Notes: generated from the letters alone by a model not told the origin. DNA of 64,000 bases from Prevotella sp. UBA2756 (GCA_002353205.1 DEJE01000019.1:1-64000), one strand, 5' to 3'. Positions 27,615-35,789 are shown, counted from the first letter of the stretch. A program made the numbers and translations.

Positions 27615-28610
27615 ATGGAACAACCCATCATTGCCCCCATTAGCAGAGAACTGCTGAAGAGCGAGCTGACACCCGAGCGACAGCTGCGCATGACCAACAA
27701 GAGCCACAACGAAATCTATGTCGTCACGGCCCACGACTCTCCCAACGTGATGAAGGAGATAGGACGACTGCGCGAGATAGCATTCCGCGAGGCGGGCGGC
27801 GGCACTGGGAAGGCGATGGACATCGATGAATTCGATGTTTCTGACAACTGCTACAAGCAATTGATCGTGTGGAATCCCGAGGCCGAGGACATCATCGGAG
27901 GCTACCGTTACCTGCTGGGCACCGACTGGGAACTGGACGACAAGGGGCAGCCCATCCTGGCCACAAGCCACATGTTCCGATTCTCGCAGCGATTCCTCGA
28001 CGAATACATGCCCTACACCGTGGAGCTCGGACGGTCGTTCGTCTCGCTCGAATACCAGAACGTGCAGCGCAACACCAAGAGCATCTTCGCCCTCGACAAC
28101 CTGTGGGACGGACTGGGCGCGCTGACCGTCATCTTCCCCAACGTGAAATATTTCTTCGGAAAGATGACCATGTACCCGTCGTACGTCCGCAAGGGTCGCG
28201 ACATGATTCTCTACTTCCTGAAGAAGTATTTCGACGACAAGGAGAATCTCATCACACCGATGAAACCGCTGAAAATTGAAGCCGACCCGGCAGAGCTCGA
28301 CGCGCTCTTCAACGGAGGATCGTTCAAGGAAGACTACCGCATCCTGAACCGCGAGATACGCAGCATGGGCTACAACATCCCGCCGCTCGTCAATGCCTAC
28401 ATGGGTCTGTCGCCCACGATGAAGCTCTTCGGCACGGCCATCAACGATGGTTTCGGCGACGTGGAAGAGACGGGAATCCTCATCGCCGTCGACGAGATCT
28501 TGGAAGAGAAGCGCGTTCGACATATTGACAGCTACATCAAGGATCATCCCGATGATTTTCGCATCACCAGTGGTGCCAATAAGGTAATCTACAAGGAAAA
28601 GCATTCCTAA
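27615..28610 (+). CDS. glsB: Glycine N-acyltransferase of glycine lipid synthesis (GNAT/hemolysin-like)
   Basis: GlsB-type enzymes transfer a 3-hydroxy fatty acyl group to glycine. The 331-residue product has the GNAT-related fold of this family, with IGRLREIAFREAGGGTGKAMDIDEFD, IIGGYRYLLGTDW, SFVSLEYQ, and GDGFGDVEET-like C-terminal sequence. Older annotations call such proteins hemolysins. It lies 79 bp downstream of glsA. An exact 57-bp copy of its internal segment 28382-28438 recurs at 37254-37310. Confidence 0.8.
   Translation: MEQPIIAPISRELLKSELTPERQLRMTNKSHNEIYVVTAHDSPNVMKEIGRLREIAFREAGGGTGKAMDIDEFDVSDNCYKQLIVWNPEAEDIIGGYRYLLGTDWELDDKGQPILATSHMFRFSQRFLDEYMPYTVELGRSFVSLEYQNVQRNTKSIFALDNLWDGLGALTVIFPNVKYFFGKMTMYPSYVRKGRDMILYFLKKYFDDKENLITPMKPLKIEADPAELDALFNGGSFKEDYRILNREIRSMGYNIPPLVNAYMGLSPTMKLFGTAINDGFGDVEETGILIAVDEILEEKRVRHIDSYIKDHPDDFRITSGANKVIYKEKHS
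28382..28438. repeat. 57-bp direct repeat, copy within glsB
   Basis: This segment encodes PLVNAYMGLSPTMKLFGTA of GlsB and is repeated without mismatch and in the same orientation at 37254-37310. The two copies bracket the AT-rich accessory region. The copy inside glsB is the intact coding one. Confidence 0.97.
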
Positions 28611-29019
28611 CCACCTTGTCTGCGCTAATCATCGCTTGGATTTGTTTGATTTTCGATTCGTTTTGTAAAGAAAATATCATGCGGGTTTTTCTTCTTTCTA
28701 GAGAAGAAGAAAAGCATTAAATGGCCACGAATTTCCCAAAATTCGCGTATTTGCGGCCGTCAGACTTTGTGTTCAGAAATACGGCATTCTCAGAAGCTAA
28801 AAACGCCATTTTGTAAATAAAACTCAGAAACAACCTACATCTTGTTTCCTTCCCTCGAAGGTTGGACAAAGTTCGTCAAATACTGAACTCTGATTGTTAA
28901 CACGAATCGTTTCGTGCCAACAGCTATGTTTTTTTGTTTTTCTATGAAACACCTCTGGATTTGATTGCATATTTTGCTTGTTTTGTGCAAAAATGCTCGT
29001 TTTTTTAGCTAAAAATGCA
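28611..29019. other. Intergenic region after glsB, no gene seen
   Basis: Within this AT-rich gap I see a near-palindromic hairpin of TTCTTCT/AGAAGAA type around 28688-28713 centred on TCTAGA. Nothing resembling a coding region of useful length is present. It marks the composition change from GC-rich core genes to the accessory set. Confidence 0.5.
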
Positions 29020-29091
29020 AAATGGACTAAATGGACTGGTCAAAAGGACTGAAATGGACTCGTTGTGATTGAACGGTTTTTTGTACTTTTG
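29020..29091 (+). promoter_or_regulatory. Promoter of the accessory gene set with four upstream AAATGGACT repeats
   Basis: TTG (29063-29065), an 18-bp spacer and TACTTTTG (29084-29091) form the promoter. Four copies of AAATGGACT (one as AAAAGGACT) start at 29020, 29029, 29042 and 29052, directly abutting the -33 element. The spacing of 9, 13 and 10 bp suggests a regulator bound along one DNA face. Confidence 0.65.
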
Positions 29092-29124
29092 CCCACAAAA
29101 TTTATATAAATAATCTTTAATCTT

Positions 29125-29655
29125 ATGAAAAAGCTACTACTATTATTAACTTGGGTGTTGACAATACCTATTTGTATGAGTGCGAGGTTTGTATTATCAA
29201 GCCAAACATATTCCTCCCAAGGAAATGAAGTACAAGCCCAAACTCAAGTGAAGCATATTCACCAAACCAAGCCTGCTGAGACATGGATTAAGGTGCGTGA
29301 CGACGAGATGGCTACCATCTATTACAACTCTAACATCACGACTGACAAAAGTGGTAACCATATTGTATGGGTTAAGGCCGAATTCCACGATACTGAGTGG
29401 CAAAACTATTTTGCTCGACAGATAGGTAGTCGCACCCCAGTTGCCACTACCAAAACCAAAGCTAAATATGATCAGTATTATAGTTATGTGATGGTGCGTC
29501 AGGTAATCTGCTACAACAAGGCCGGCAAACAACTATATAACTCAGGTGAAGATTCCTCGGCTGGGTGGGGACCCGTCAATGCAAGCGACCCTGTCGGCAT
29601 CGTGGGCGAATATCTAGGTGACAAACTGAGATATGATGAAACTTATGGATTTTAA
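29125..29655 (+). CDS. Secreted hypothetical protein
   Basis: The 176-residue product has a cleavable signal peptide (MKKLLLLLTWVLTIPICMSA). The mature part contains WIKVRDDEMATIYYNS, HIVWVKAEF and VMVRQVICYNKAG, ending near GIVGEYLGDKL. This pattern (W, short strands, a lone Cys near the end, terminal G..GE) loosely resembles the surface-adhesin E-like fold of small exported proteins, but I cannot establish that. It is the first gene behind the repeat-flanked promoter and 14 bp upstream of the zinc-ribbon gene. Confidence 0.75.
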   Translation: MKKLLLLLTWVLTIPICMSARFVLSSQTYSSQGNEVQAQTQVKHIHQTKPAETWIKVRDDEMATIYYNSNITTDKSGNHIVWVKAEFHDTEWQNYFARQIGSRTPVATTKTKAKYDQYYSYVMVRQVICYNKAGKQLYNSGEDSSAGWGPVNASDPVGIVGEYLGDKLRYDETYGF

Positions 29656-29669
29656 AACAGATAACGCAT

Positions 29670-30464
29670 ATGTTTTCGCAAGAGTTAGAAAACCTTATTC
29701 TGGCCACACTTGAAGACGGTGTTATAGAAGATTACGAAAAGGTAGCGCTTGTAAAACGTGCACAGGCCGAAGGTGTAGATCTAACAGAGTTGGAGATTTA
29801 TATAAACTCCATTTTACAAAAGCGTCAAAGAGAAAAAGAAAATGAAAAAAATGCCCAAACAAAAAAGAAAGCCCAAGAAATGAAAGAGGCCTTTGGGCGA
29901 GTATGCCCCAGTTGTGGGAAACAAATGTCCCCACTTACATTAAAGTGTGAGTGTGGGTATGAATTTGTTACATCCCGAAGTGCATCTTCTGTAAAATCGC
30001 TTTCTGATAAAATTGAAAGTATACTAAATCGAGAACTAAAAGGAGATGATAGTTTTATGGAATTTGAGTATATGAAATCCTTTAAGGAACAGCAACGTGA
30101 AATCATAACGACAATCCAGATGTTTTCAGTTCCTAATACGAAAGAAGATATTATAGAATTTCTTGCACTCTCTTTACCAAATTCAAAAAAGAAAGTAGGC
30201 TTCATGAATTCCCGACTGGGAAGAGCTTTACCAGCAACTATTTTTGGCATTATTAGTCTCCCAGTTTTGTGGGGTGCCATGATTTTAGCAAATACTTGGG
30301 GGAAAATAGATAAGGATCCTGTTATTTCTCATAACACTTTAGCAGATGTTTGGCGAACAAAGTTTGAACAAGTACTGTTAAAAGGTCGCGGTTTACGTGG
30401 AGATGCTGAGTTTCAGCGTCAGTTGGATTATTATGAGAACTTAATGAACCAATACAATCAATAA
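29670..30464 (+). CDS. Zinc-ribbon protein with helical N-terminus
   Basis: The 264-residue product begins with a short helical domain (LENLILATLEDGVIEDYEKVAL, residues 5-50) resembling the small TerB-like helical modules. A charged coil and a zinc ribbon with Cys79, Cys82, Cys93 and Cys95 (CPSC and CECG) follow, then a helical region. A hydrophobic stretch at about 188-210 may be one membrane segment or an amphipathic helix. It is followed 11 bp later by the next gene. Zinc-ribbon proteins next to SPFH/YdjI-type proteins recall the B. subtilis pspA-ydjGHI set. Confidence 0.7.
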   Translation: MFSQELENLILATLEDGVIEDYEKVALVKRAQAEGVDLTELEIYINSILQKRQREKENEKNAQTKKKAQEMKEAFGRVCPSCGKQMSPLTLKCECGYEFVTSRSASSVKSLSDKIESILNRELKGDDSFMEFEYMKSFKEQQREIITTIQMFSVPNTKEDIIEFLALSLPNSKKKVGFMNSRLGRALPATIFGIISLPVLWGAMILANTWGKIDKDPVISHNTLADVWRTKFEQVLLKGRGLRGDAEFQRQLDYYENLMNQYNQ

Positions 30465-30475
30465 AATAAGAATAA

Positions 30476-30778
30476 ATGAATTCAATGCAACAGTTTTTTG
30501 AAAGGAAGAAGGGTGTTTATGTGTCGGACAAGATTGTCTATCAAGAAGATAAGAAGACTGTCTGTAAAGTAAAAAGTGATACCGAGTTGGAAATAGCGTC
30601 GGATTGGCCTTTTACACGATTCCGATTCATGCCTTTTTCGCGACTATATACTGAATTGGAAGAGAATCAAATGACTTTTTTATCGCCCAATTTATGGATG
30701 GATCCCTTTGAAAGTAAGAATTATTTAAGTAGTGCAAATATAAAAACTCAACAATCACATTTATACGAGGTGAAGTGA
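30476..30778 (+). CDS. DUF2971-like N-terminal fragment
   Basis: The 100-residue product ends with RLYTELEENQMTFLSPNLWMDPFESKNYL. This matches the N-terminal pattern of DUF2971 proteins (a short tyrosine-containing lead, a strand with LxSP, then NDPFE-like sequence). Those proteins are normally about 250 residues, so this one is either a C-terminally truncated remnant or a short variant. The stop is 2 bp before the SPFH gene. Function unknown. Confidence 0.5.
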   Translation: MNSMQQFFERKKGVYVSDKIVYQEDKKTVCKVKSDTELEIASDWPFTRFRFMPFSRLYTELEENQMTFLSPNLWMDPFESKNYLSSANIKTQQSHLYEVK

Positions 30779-30779
30779 C

Positions 30780-32141
30780 ATGGGATTATTCGGAAGAGGT
30801 AAAGGCGGCGGACTGATGAATGTCATACGCTGTGATGAACAGGAATATATAGTGTGGAAATGGCGTCCAGATAAACAGGACGTCAACTCCACATCACGAG
30901 AGAATAGCATACGTTATGGTAGTAGTTTGAGAGTGAAAGACGGAGAAGTGGCCGTATTTGTCTATAAGCAAGACAACGGTACGTTACAAGATTATATCGT
31001 CGGACCGTATGACAGCACAATTAAAACGGCCAACTTCCCCGTTCTAAGCAGTATCGTTGGTCTTGCATTTGGCGGTGAATCACCATTCCAAGCAGAAGTA
31101 TATTTTATTAATCTTGCAGGGAATAACCAGTTGCTCTTTTCTGTACCATACTTTGACGTGTTCGACCCCCGACTACCTGACCATGGTGTACCTATGGCAG
31201 TTAGGGGAATCATTACTTTCAATATCACAGACTATAAAGGTTTTATCAAGCTGAATCGTCTCATCAACTTTGATCACGATCAGTTCTTGGGTCAGATTAG
31301 AGGTGCTCTTTCTAAATATGTGAAAGCTGTGGTTATGAATGTGCCACAAGAGATGGAAATGCCAGTAGTTCAGATGGAACGGCAGATTCTAAGCATTAAC
31401 GAAAAAGTAGAGAGTTGCCTGAAGCCACGTATTGAAAATGACTTTGGTGTGAACCTGAAAGGATTGGACATATCTTCTCTGGAGATCGACAAAGACAGTC
31501 CTTATTATGAGGAGTTGCGCCAATTAACAGCAGGCAACACTGCCAAAACCATGAACGCCCAGATAGATTTGAATATAAAGAACATGCAAGATTCTCAGCG
31601 TATCAATGCAGAGAACATGGAAGAAACCTTGCGTATCCAAAGAGAAGAAGGGCAACGGGCACAACGCTTGCAGACTGAGACAAACTTCATGGGTGCTCAT
31701 TCGCTTGATCAGCAGACTGAGGTTCTCAAGACCGGTGCCAAAAGCCTTGGACAAATGGGAAATCTGGATGCTGGTGGCCAAGGTGGTGGCGGTATGAATC
31801 CTGCAGGTATGATGACTGGTATGATGATGGGAGGTGCAATGGGACAGCAGATGGCTGGTATGATGCAAAATATGGGACAGCAAATGCAAGGCGCTATGAA
31901 TACTCCGCCTCCAATGCCTAATGTACTGTATCATATATCAATGAATGGTGCACAGGCTGGTCCGTTCAACATGCAGCAATTACAGCAAATGGTACAGAAC
32001 GGACAACTGACACAACAGACATACGTATGGAAACAAGGTATGGCAAACTGGGATTTGGCAGGCAATGTACAGGAACTGGCTCTGTTGTTTACACCACCAA
32101 CTCCTGGCTCAATGCCTCCTCCTCCCCCACCTACTATATAA
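30780..32141 (+). CDS. SPFH-domain protein (YdjI-type) with C-terminal GYF_2 domain
   Basis: SPFH proteins of the YdjI type scaffold membrane-associated complexes. The 453-residue product begins MGLFGRGKGGG and has an SPFH core (about 20-250) with IRYGSSLRVKDGEVAVFVYK, a helical segment rich in Gln/Glu (about 255-315), and a Gly/Met-rich linker (about 325-375). A GYF_2 domain (about 382-440) with GPFNMQQLQQMVQNGQL and WKQGMANW, then a Pro-rich tail, completes it. No transmembrane segment is seen. Neighbours are the zinc-ribbon protein and a second GYF_2 protein. Confidence 0.8.
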   Translation: MGLFGRGKGGGLMNVIRCDEQEYIVWKWRPDKQDVNSTSRENSIRYGSSLRVKDGEVAVFVYKQDNGTLQDYIVGPYDSTIKTANFPVLSSIVGLAFGGESPFQAEVYFINLAGNNQLLFSVPYFDVFDPRLPDHGVPMAVRGIITFNITDYKGFIKLNRLINFDHDQFLGQIRGALSKYVKAVVMNVPQEMEMPVVQMERQILSINEKVESCLKPRIENDFGVNLKGLDISSLEIDKDSPYYEELRQLTAGNTAKTMNAQIDLNIKNMQDSQRINAENMEETLRIQREEGQRAQRLQTETNFMGAHSLDQQTEVLKTGAKSLGQMGNLDAGGQGGGGMNPAGMMTGMMMGGAMGQQMAGMMQNMGQQMQGAMNTPPPMPNVLYHISMNGAQAGPFNMQQLQQMVQNGQLTQQTYVWKQGMANWDLAGNVQELALLFTPPTPGSMPPPPPPTI

Positions 32142-32158
32142 CTATAATAATGTAAAAT

Positions 32159-32506
32159 ATGGACAATCAAAGTTTCTTTTCAATAGACCGTTTGGTTGAG
32201 TTTGGACTTGGCATGGGCATTGCCCAGCAGATGGTAGGCATGATGAACCAGTACATGCAACAGATGTATGTGCCAGGTTCCATTCAGAGTATGCCGAAGC
32301 CGATGCCCAATATCTATTATGTGGCTATTGAAGGCCGACAAATAGGTCCGTTGAATGACGGAGAACTCTCACAACTGATTTCACAAAAGCAGATCAGTAA
32401 GGACACTCTTGCATGGGTACCTGGCTTGCCTGCATGGAAACCCATAGAGCAAATTCCGGCTATATTGAAAGTTGTAGCTTTAACCCCTCCACCACTTGAC
32501 TTATGA
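32159..32506 (+). CDS. Small stand-alone GYF_2-domain protein
   Basis: The 115-residue product repeats the C-terminal architecture of the upstream SPFH protein. A Met/Gln-rich segment (GMGIAQQMVGMMNQYMQQM) is followed by a GYF_2 domain (YYVAIEGRQIGPLNDGELSQL, then WVPGLPAWKPI). It may have arisen by duplication of that C-terminus. GYF-type domains usually bind proline-rich peptides, and the SPFH neighbour ends in a proline run. Its stop overlaps the next start (ATGA). Confidence 0.75.
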   Translation: MDNQSFFSIDRLVEFGLGMGIAQQMVGMMNQYMQQMYVPGSIQSMPKPMPNIYYVAIEGRQIGPLNDGELSQLISQKQISKDTLAWVPGLPAWKPIEQIPAILKVVALTPPPLDL

Positions 32507-32859
32507 AGATATTAGTATTTCCTACATTATTATTAATTATTGCAACAGCGGCTATAGTCTATCTCACCTATAGTATTGCCCATTCTCATTCAGACCCTAA
32601 TGAAGTGTTTGTTGGAATAGGAACAGGGCTGTCTGTCTTATTAACATTGGGATGTGTTATTAGTGTTTCACTAAAGAACCATCGGATGAATGTCAACATG
32701 AAGGCATGGAGTGGCGTGGCATTTGTAGTCGTGATTATTACAAACCTCTGTTTTGCAGGATTTGGCATAACAATGCCCTACTATGTCATTGTTATTACCT
32801 TGTTATTAGTCGTCCATCTTTGGATGATATATGAGTTAGTAATTGAATGTAACGAATAA
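32503..32859 (+). CDS. Small integral membrane protein
   Basis: The 118-residue product contains about four hydrophobic helices (starting at about residues 3, 37, 67 and 88) with short loops and no recognisable family motif. It overlaps the upstream GYF_2 gene by 4 bp, so the two are probably translationally coupled, and it could be the membrane partner of the GYF/SPFH proteins. Function unknown. Confidence 0.65.
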   Translation: MKILVFPTLLLIIATAAIVYLTYSIAHSHSDPNEVFVGIGTGLSVLLTLGCVISVSLKNHRMNVNMKAWSGVAFVVVIITNLCFAGFGITMPYYVIVITLLLVVHLWMIYELVIECNE

Positions 32860-32868
32860 TATAAAGAG

Positions 32869-32921
32869 AAAGCCGAGGCGCTTTAAAGGCGGTAGGCATG
32901 TTTTTAAATATTTTGATAATC
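32869..32921 (+). promoter_or_regulatory. Leader motif shared with the 34085 gene (copy 1)
   Basis: GCCGA, 16 bp, then TAGGCATG (32893-32900) lies 21 bp before the lipoprotein ATG. The same arrangement with a 15-bp spacer occurs at 34032-34059, 25 bp before another small exported-protein gene. Confidence 0.4.
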
Positions 32922-33696
32922 ATGAAAAAAAGTTTGTTATTTGATGGCAACGGCATTAGTAATGCTATTTGCAAGTTGTGGAGAAGGGAAGAAAAGTGGG
33001 ATTCAACCTGCAGACCCTGCGATTACTTATGGAACATATGAAGAGGATTACGACTGGAAGGACACCAGAATTGTAAATGTACCCCTTGATGGTTGTTTAG
33101 AAGTTCAAAAAGTTAGTGCAGTTGTTGTTCCTGGAAAAGAGCATTCTAGCATTGATAAGCAAATCAATGTTACCATTGAGGTAAAAATGGTGAAGGCACC
33201 TTCTATGAAAATTGACGAATGTGGTGGTGCTAGTATCCAATTGTTAAATGAAGACGGAGCAGTATTGCAAGAGTGTTATGCAGATTATAGAGGTGTAAAA
33301 GAACTCCTACAATTATCTGTGGGGGGGATTGCTACATTAACAGGACATACAGAAGAAGATGGTGGTGGTATTATTCAAGAGCTATTTGATCAAATCAAAT
33401 ATATACGGCTTATAAATTTATCTGGAGGACATAAAGAGAATAAGGAATCCAGCAAAACCTCTGAAGAAGAAGCATCAGATGACGATGATTCAGATGAAGA
33501 GACTGTGAGCAATTTGAGTACAAGCAATTTAGAAGACGTTGCCAATAACCAAATGAAGAAGGCTGAGGAAATAGCAAACAAACAAATGAAGAAGGCTGAG
33601 GAAATAGCAAACAGACAAATGGAAGAAGCTGAAAGAATTGCAAATGAGCAGATGGAAGAAGCCGAAAAACAGGCAAGAAAAGCTTTGGGTCTATAG
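32922..33696 (+). pseudogene. Lipoprotein gene with a one-base frameshift in an A7 tract
   Basis: The long frame opens only at TTG 32941 or ATG 32944 and yields MATALVMLFASCGEGKK, a headless lipoprotein signal with lipobox FASC. Just upstream an ATG at 32922 runs into seven A residues and goes out of frame. With six A residues it would read MKKVCYLMATALVML and join the frame perfectly. The body (about 250 residues) is acidic. It ends in four 11-residue repeats of QMKKAEEIANK type (about residues 200-245), which suggest a hendecad coiled coil. The shift may be a true mutation, slippage-based switching, or a sequence error. Confidence 0.65.
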
Positions 33697-33728
33697 TCCT
33701 AATAATAACAAAGGAAGAATATAGAAAA

Positions 33729-33986
33729 ATGGAAGAAAAAGAAAAAAAGGAGAACTGGTTAGTACGATTTATAGTAACCATTATCTGGTTAGCAATCTCT
33801 CTTGGGGTAGATTTTTTTGCGATTAAGTCTGAGGGTTATATTGCAGGAGCTATAGCAGAAATAATCTTCTTCATCGTTACGTTTAGTGTGCCATATTTGC
33901 GTAAAAAAGGTACTTACACTCGCTGGTGGGGATGGTTGGCATTATTACAGGCTGGATGGCTTTTCTATTTACAGTTTAGTCGTTAA
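33729..33986 (+). CDS. Small two- to three-helix membrane protein
   Basis: The 85-residue product has a charged N-terminus (MEEKEKKENW) and hydrophobic segments at about residues 11-29, 36-55 and 66-82. No family is recognised. It sits between the lipoprotein gene and a small exported protein gene in the same direction. Confidence 0.6.
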   Translation: MEEKEKKENWLVRFIVTIIWLAISLGVDFFAIKSEGYIAGAIAEIIFFIVTFSVPYLRKKGTYTRWWGWLALLQAGWLFYLQFSR

Positions 33987-34031
33987 CCAGAATACAATCC
34001 CCAATTCGTTGCATTCATTTGATAAGGGAAG

Positions 34032-34059
34032 GCCGAAAACCCTGAAAAGAGTAGGCATG
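34032..34059 (+). promoter_or_regulatory. Leader motif shared with the 32922 gene (copy 2)
   Basis: GCCGA, 15 bp, then TAGGCATG ends 25 bp upstream of the start at 34085. It parallels the leader of the frameshifted lipoprotein gene. Confidence 0.4.
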
Positions 34060-34084
34060 AATAATTTTGTAAAAGATAAAAAAA

Positions 34085-34429
34085 ATGAAAAAGTATTGTT
34101 TTATATTTCTTTTGACTTTGGCTGTCAATAATTCATTTGCAGCTAACATGGTTGAAAACAGGAACGAATTTGTAACTGTTGCAGCTGTCAACAACAGTAT
34201 TGACGACATGATTGCAGCTTACGACAAGTATGTGGACAGATACATTGCAACAATGAAAAAAGTCAAGTCAGGAGACATGTCTGCCATGGCCGACTATGCC
34301 AAGTTATTGAAACAGGCACAAGATCTTCAGACAAAAATTGAAAAATGTAAAGGTCAGATGACCGAAGCGCAACTTGCTAAGTTCAGCAAGGTCCTGAATA
34401 AATTGAATAAGGCTCTTCAAGATATGTAA
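34085..34429 (+). CDS. Small exported helical protein
   Basis: The 114-residue product has a signal peptide (MKKYCFIFLLTLAVNNSFAA). It is followed by an amphipathic helical domain, YDKYVDRYIATMKKVKSGDMSAM and LTKIEKCKGQM-like sequence. This composition is common in small Bacteroidales periplasmic or lipoprotein domains of unknown function. A Rho-independent terminator follows at 34520, so this is probably the last gene of the accessory transcription unit. Confidence 0.7.
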   Translation: MKKYCFIFLLTLAVNNSFAANMVENRNEFVTVAAVNNSIDDMIAAYDKYVDRYIATMKKVKSGDMSAMADYAKLLKQAQDLQTKIEKCKGQMTEAQLAKFSKVLNKLNKALQDM

Positions 34430-34519
34430 GTTGTTCTTATTAACTCTTACCATTATGAGTTGAATGGAAAGCAGTGAAATATGCTGTAAGATAAACAAAG
34501 ACTAGGTTAACTGAAGTTT

Positions 34520-34560
34520 GCCCTGTGCCTTTCTACATGATTGGCGCAGGGCATTTTCTT
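34520..34560 (+). terminator. Terminator of the SPFH/GYF gene set
   Basis: GCCCTGTGCC (34520-34529) pairs with GGCGCAGGGC (34543-34552) apart from one central mismatch, followed by ATTTTCTT. Confidence 0.75.
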
Positions 34561-34571
34561 CAAATGCATAC

Positions 34572-34634
34572 TTATCAAAATTGTCATTTTTTGATAATTA
34601 TTTTTTGATATTTACAATAAAATTACTATCTTTG
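34572..34634 (+). promoter_or_regulatory. Promoter of the ATPase gene with an upstream inverted repeat
   Basis: TTTG (34604-34607), a 19-bp spacer and TATCTTTG (34627-34634) form a consensus-like promoter. Just upstream, TTATCAAAA (34572-34580) and TTTTGATAA (34589-34597) form an inverted repeat that could be an operator. Confidence 0.75.
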
Positions 34635-34652
34635 CCCGAAAATAGCTAAGAT

Positions 34653-35789
34653 ATGATTGAGAATCCCTTTGTAACAAATGGCTATGTAGGTCCGGAGTAC
34701 TTCTGCGATCGGACAGAGGAGACGGCTATGCTTACCAAGCTCCTGACCAATGGTAATAATATAGCCCTGATATCCCCGCGTCGTGTTGGGAAAACCGACC
34801 TAATGCGCCATTGTTTCCAACAAAAGAGCATCAAAGACAACTATCACTGTTTTCTCATTGACATCTATGCTACCAACTCTTTTCATGACTTTGTCAGCGT
34901 TTTCGGCAAATCCATTCTCGATACCTTGAAATCGAAAGGCCGTAAGGCCTGGGAGGGCTTCTTGAATGCACTATTGTCTGTTCGTTCGGAGATTTCCTTT
35001 GACATCAATGGTAATCCAGTATGGGGCTTGGGCGTTGGAGCAATGGTTCCTCCGCAAACAACGTTGGATGAGATATTCACCTATCTGCGTACAGCAGAGA
35101 AACATTGTCTGGTGGCCATCGACGAGTTCCAGCAGATTCTATATTATAATGACAATAAAAATGTGGAGGCCGCCTTACGCACACAGATTCAGCAGTGTTC
35201 CAATGCCAACTTCATCTTTGCTGGTTCACAGCGTCATCTGATGAGCGAGATGTTCCTTTCCCCATCCCGTCCATTCTACCAGTCGGTGGTGCCCATGAGC
35301 CTTGGTGCTATTCCCATGGATCGTTATTGGGCATTCGCAGAACCTCAGTTTGCCAAGAATGGCAACCGCAAGATATCCTATGAGGTCGTAGCATCTGTCT
35401 ATCAGCGATTTGAGGGAATTACAGCCAACGTTCAGCGCATCATGAATATGTTATACATGCTGACACCAAAAGGCGAGGTATGCACGATGGAGATGATCGA
35501 CAAGGCCATTGACACTTACCTGCAACTGTCTTCTGCATACTATGAGGAACTGCTGCGCCAGATGCCAGAGAAGCAACGTAATGTGTTTCTTGCCATTGCA
35601 GCTGAAGGACAGGTGAAAGGTATTTCCAGTGGTAAGTTCGTTCGCAAATACAACCTTCCTTCAACCAGCTCTGTGGTCTCTGCCGTTAAAGGACTATTGG
35701 AGAAGGACTTCATTACTCAGAACGAGAATGTTTACAGCATCTATGATCGCTTTTTCCAGCTCTGGATAGAGAAGACCTTTCGTTCTTGA
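34653..35789 (+). CDS. P-loop ATPase of the archaeal-type AAA (ATPase_2) family
   Basis: The 378-residue product has a Walker A motif in SPRRVGKTDL (residues 41-50), a Walker B in CLVAIDEFQQIL, and a sensor-like FIFAGSQRH. A winged-helix C-terminus with KGISSGKFVRKYNLPSTSSVVSAVKGLLEKD follows. Such proteins are abundant and often variable in Bacteroidales genomes, with roles rarely known. It has its own promoter. No nuclease, reverse transcriptase or other defence effector is adjacent. Confidence 0.8.
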   Translation: MIENPFVTNGYVGPEYFCDRTEETAMLTKLLTNGNNIALISPRRVGKTDLMRHCFQQKSIKDNYHCFLIDIYATNSFHDFVSVFGKSILDTLKSKGRKAWEGFLNALLSVRSEISFDINGNPVWGLGVGAMVPPQTTLDEIFTYLRTAEKHCLVAIDEFQQILYYNDNKNVEAALRTQIQQCSNANFIFAGSQRHLMSEMFLSPSRPFYQSVVPMSLGAIPMDRYWAFAEPQFAKNGNRKISYEVVASVYQRFEGITANVQRIMNMLYMLTPKGEVCTMEMIDKAIDTYLQLSSAYYEELLRQMPEKQRNVFLAIAAEGQVKGISSGKFVRKYNLPSTSSVVSAVKGLLEKDFITQNENVYSIYDRFFQLWIEKTFRS

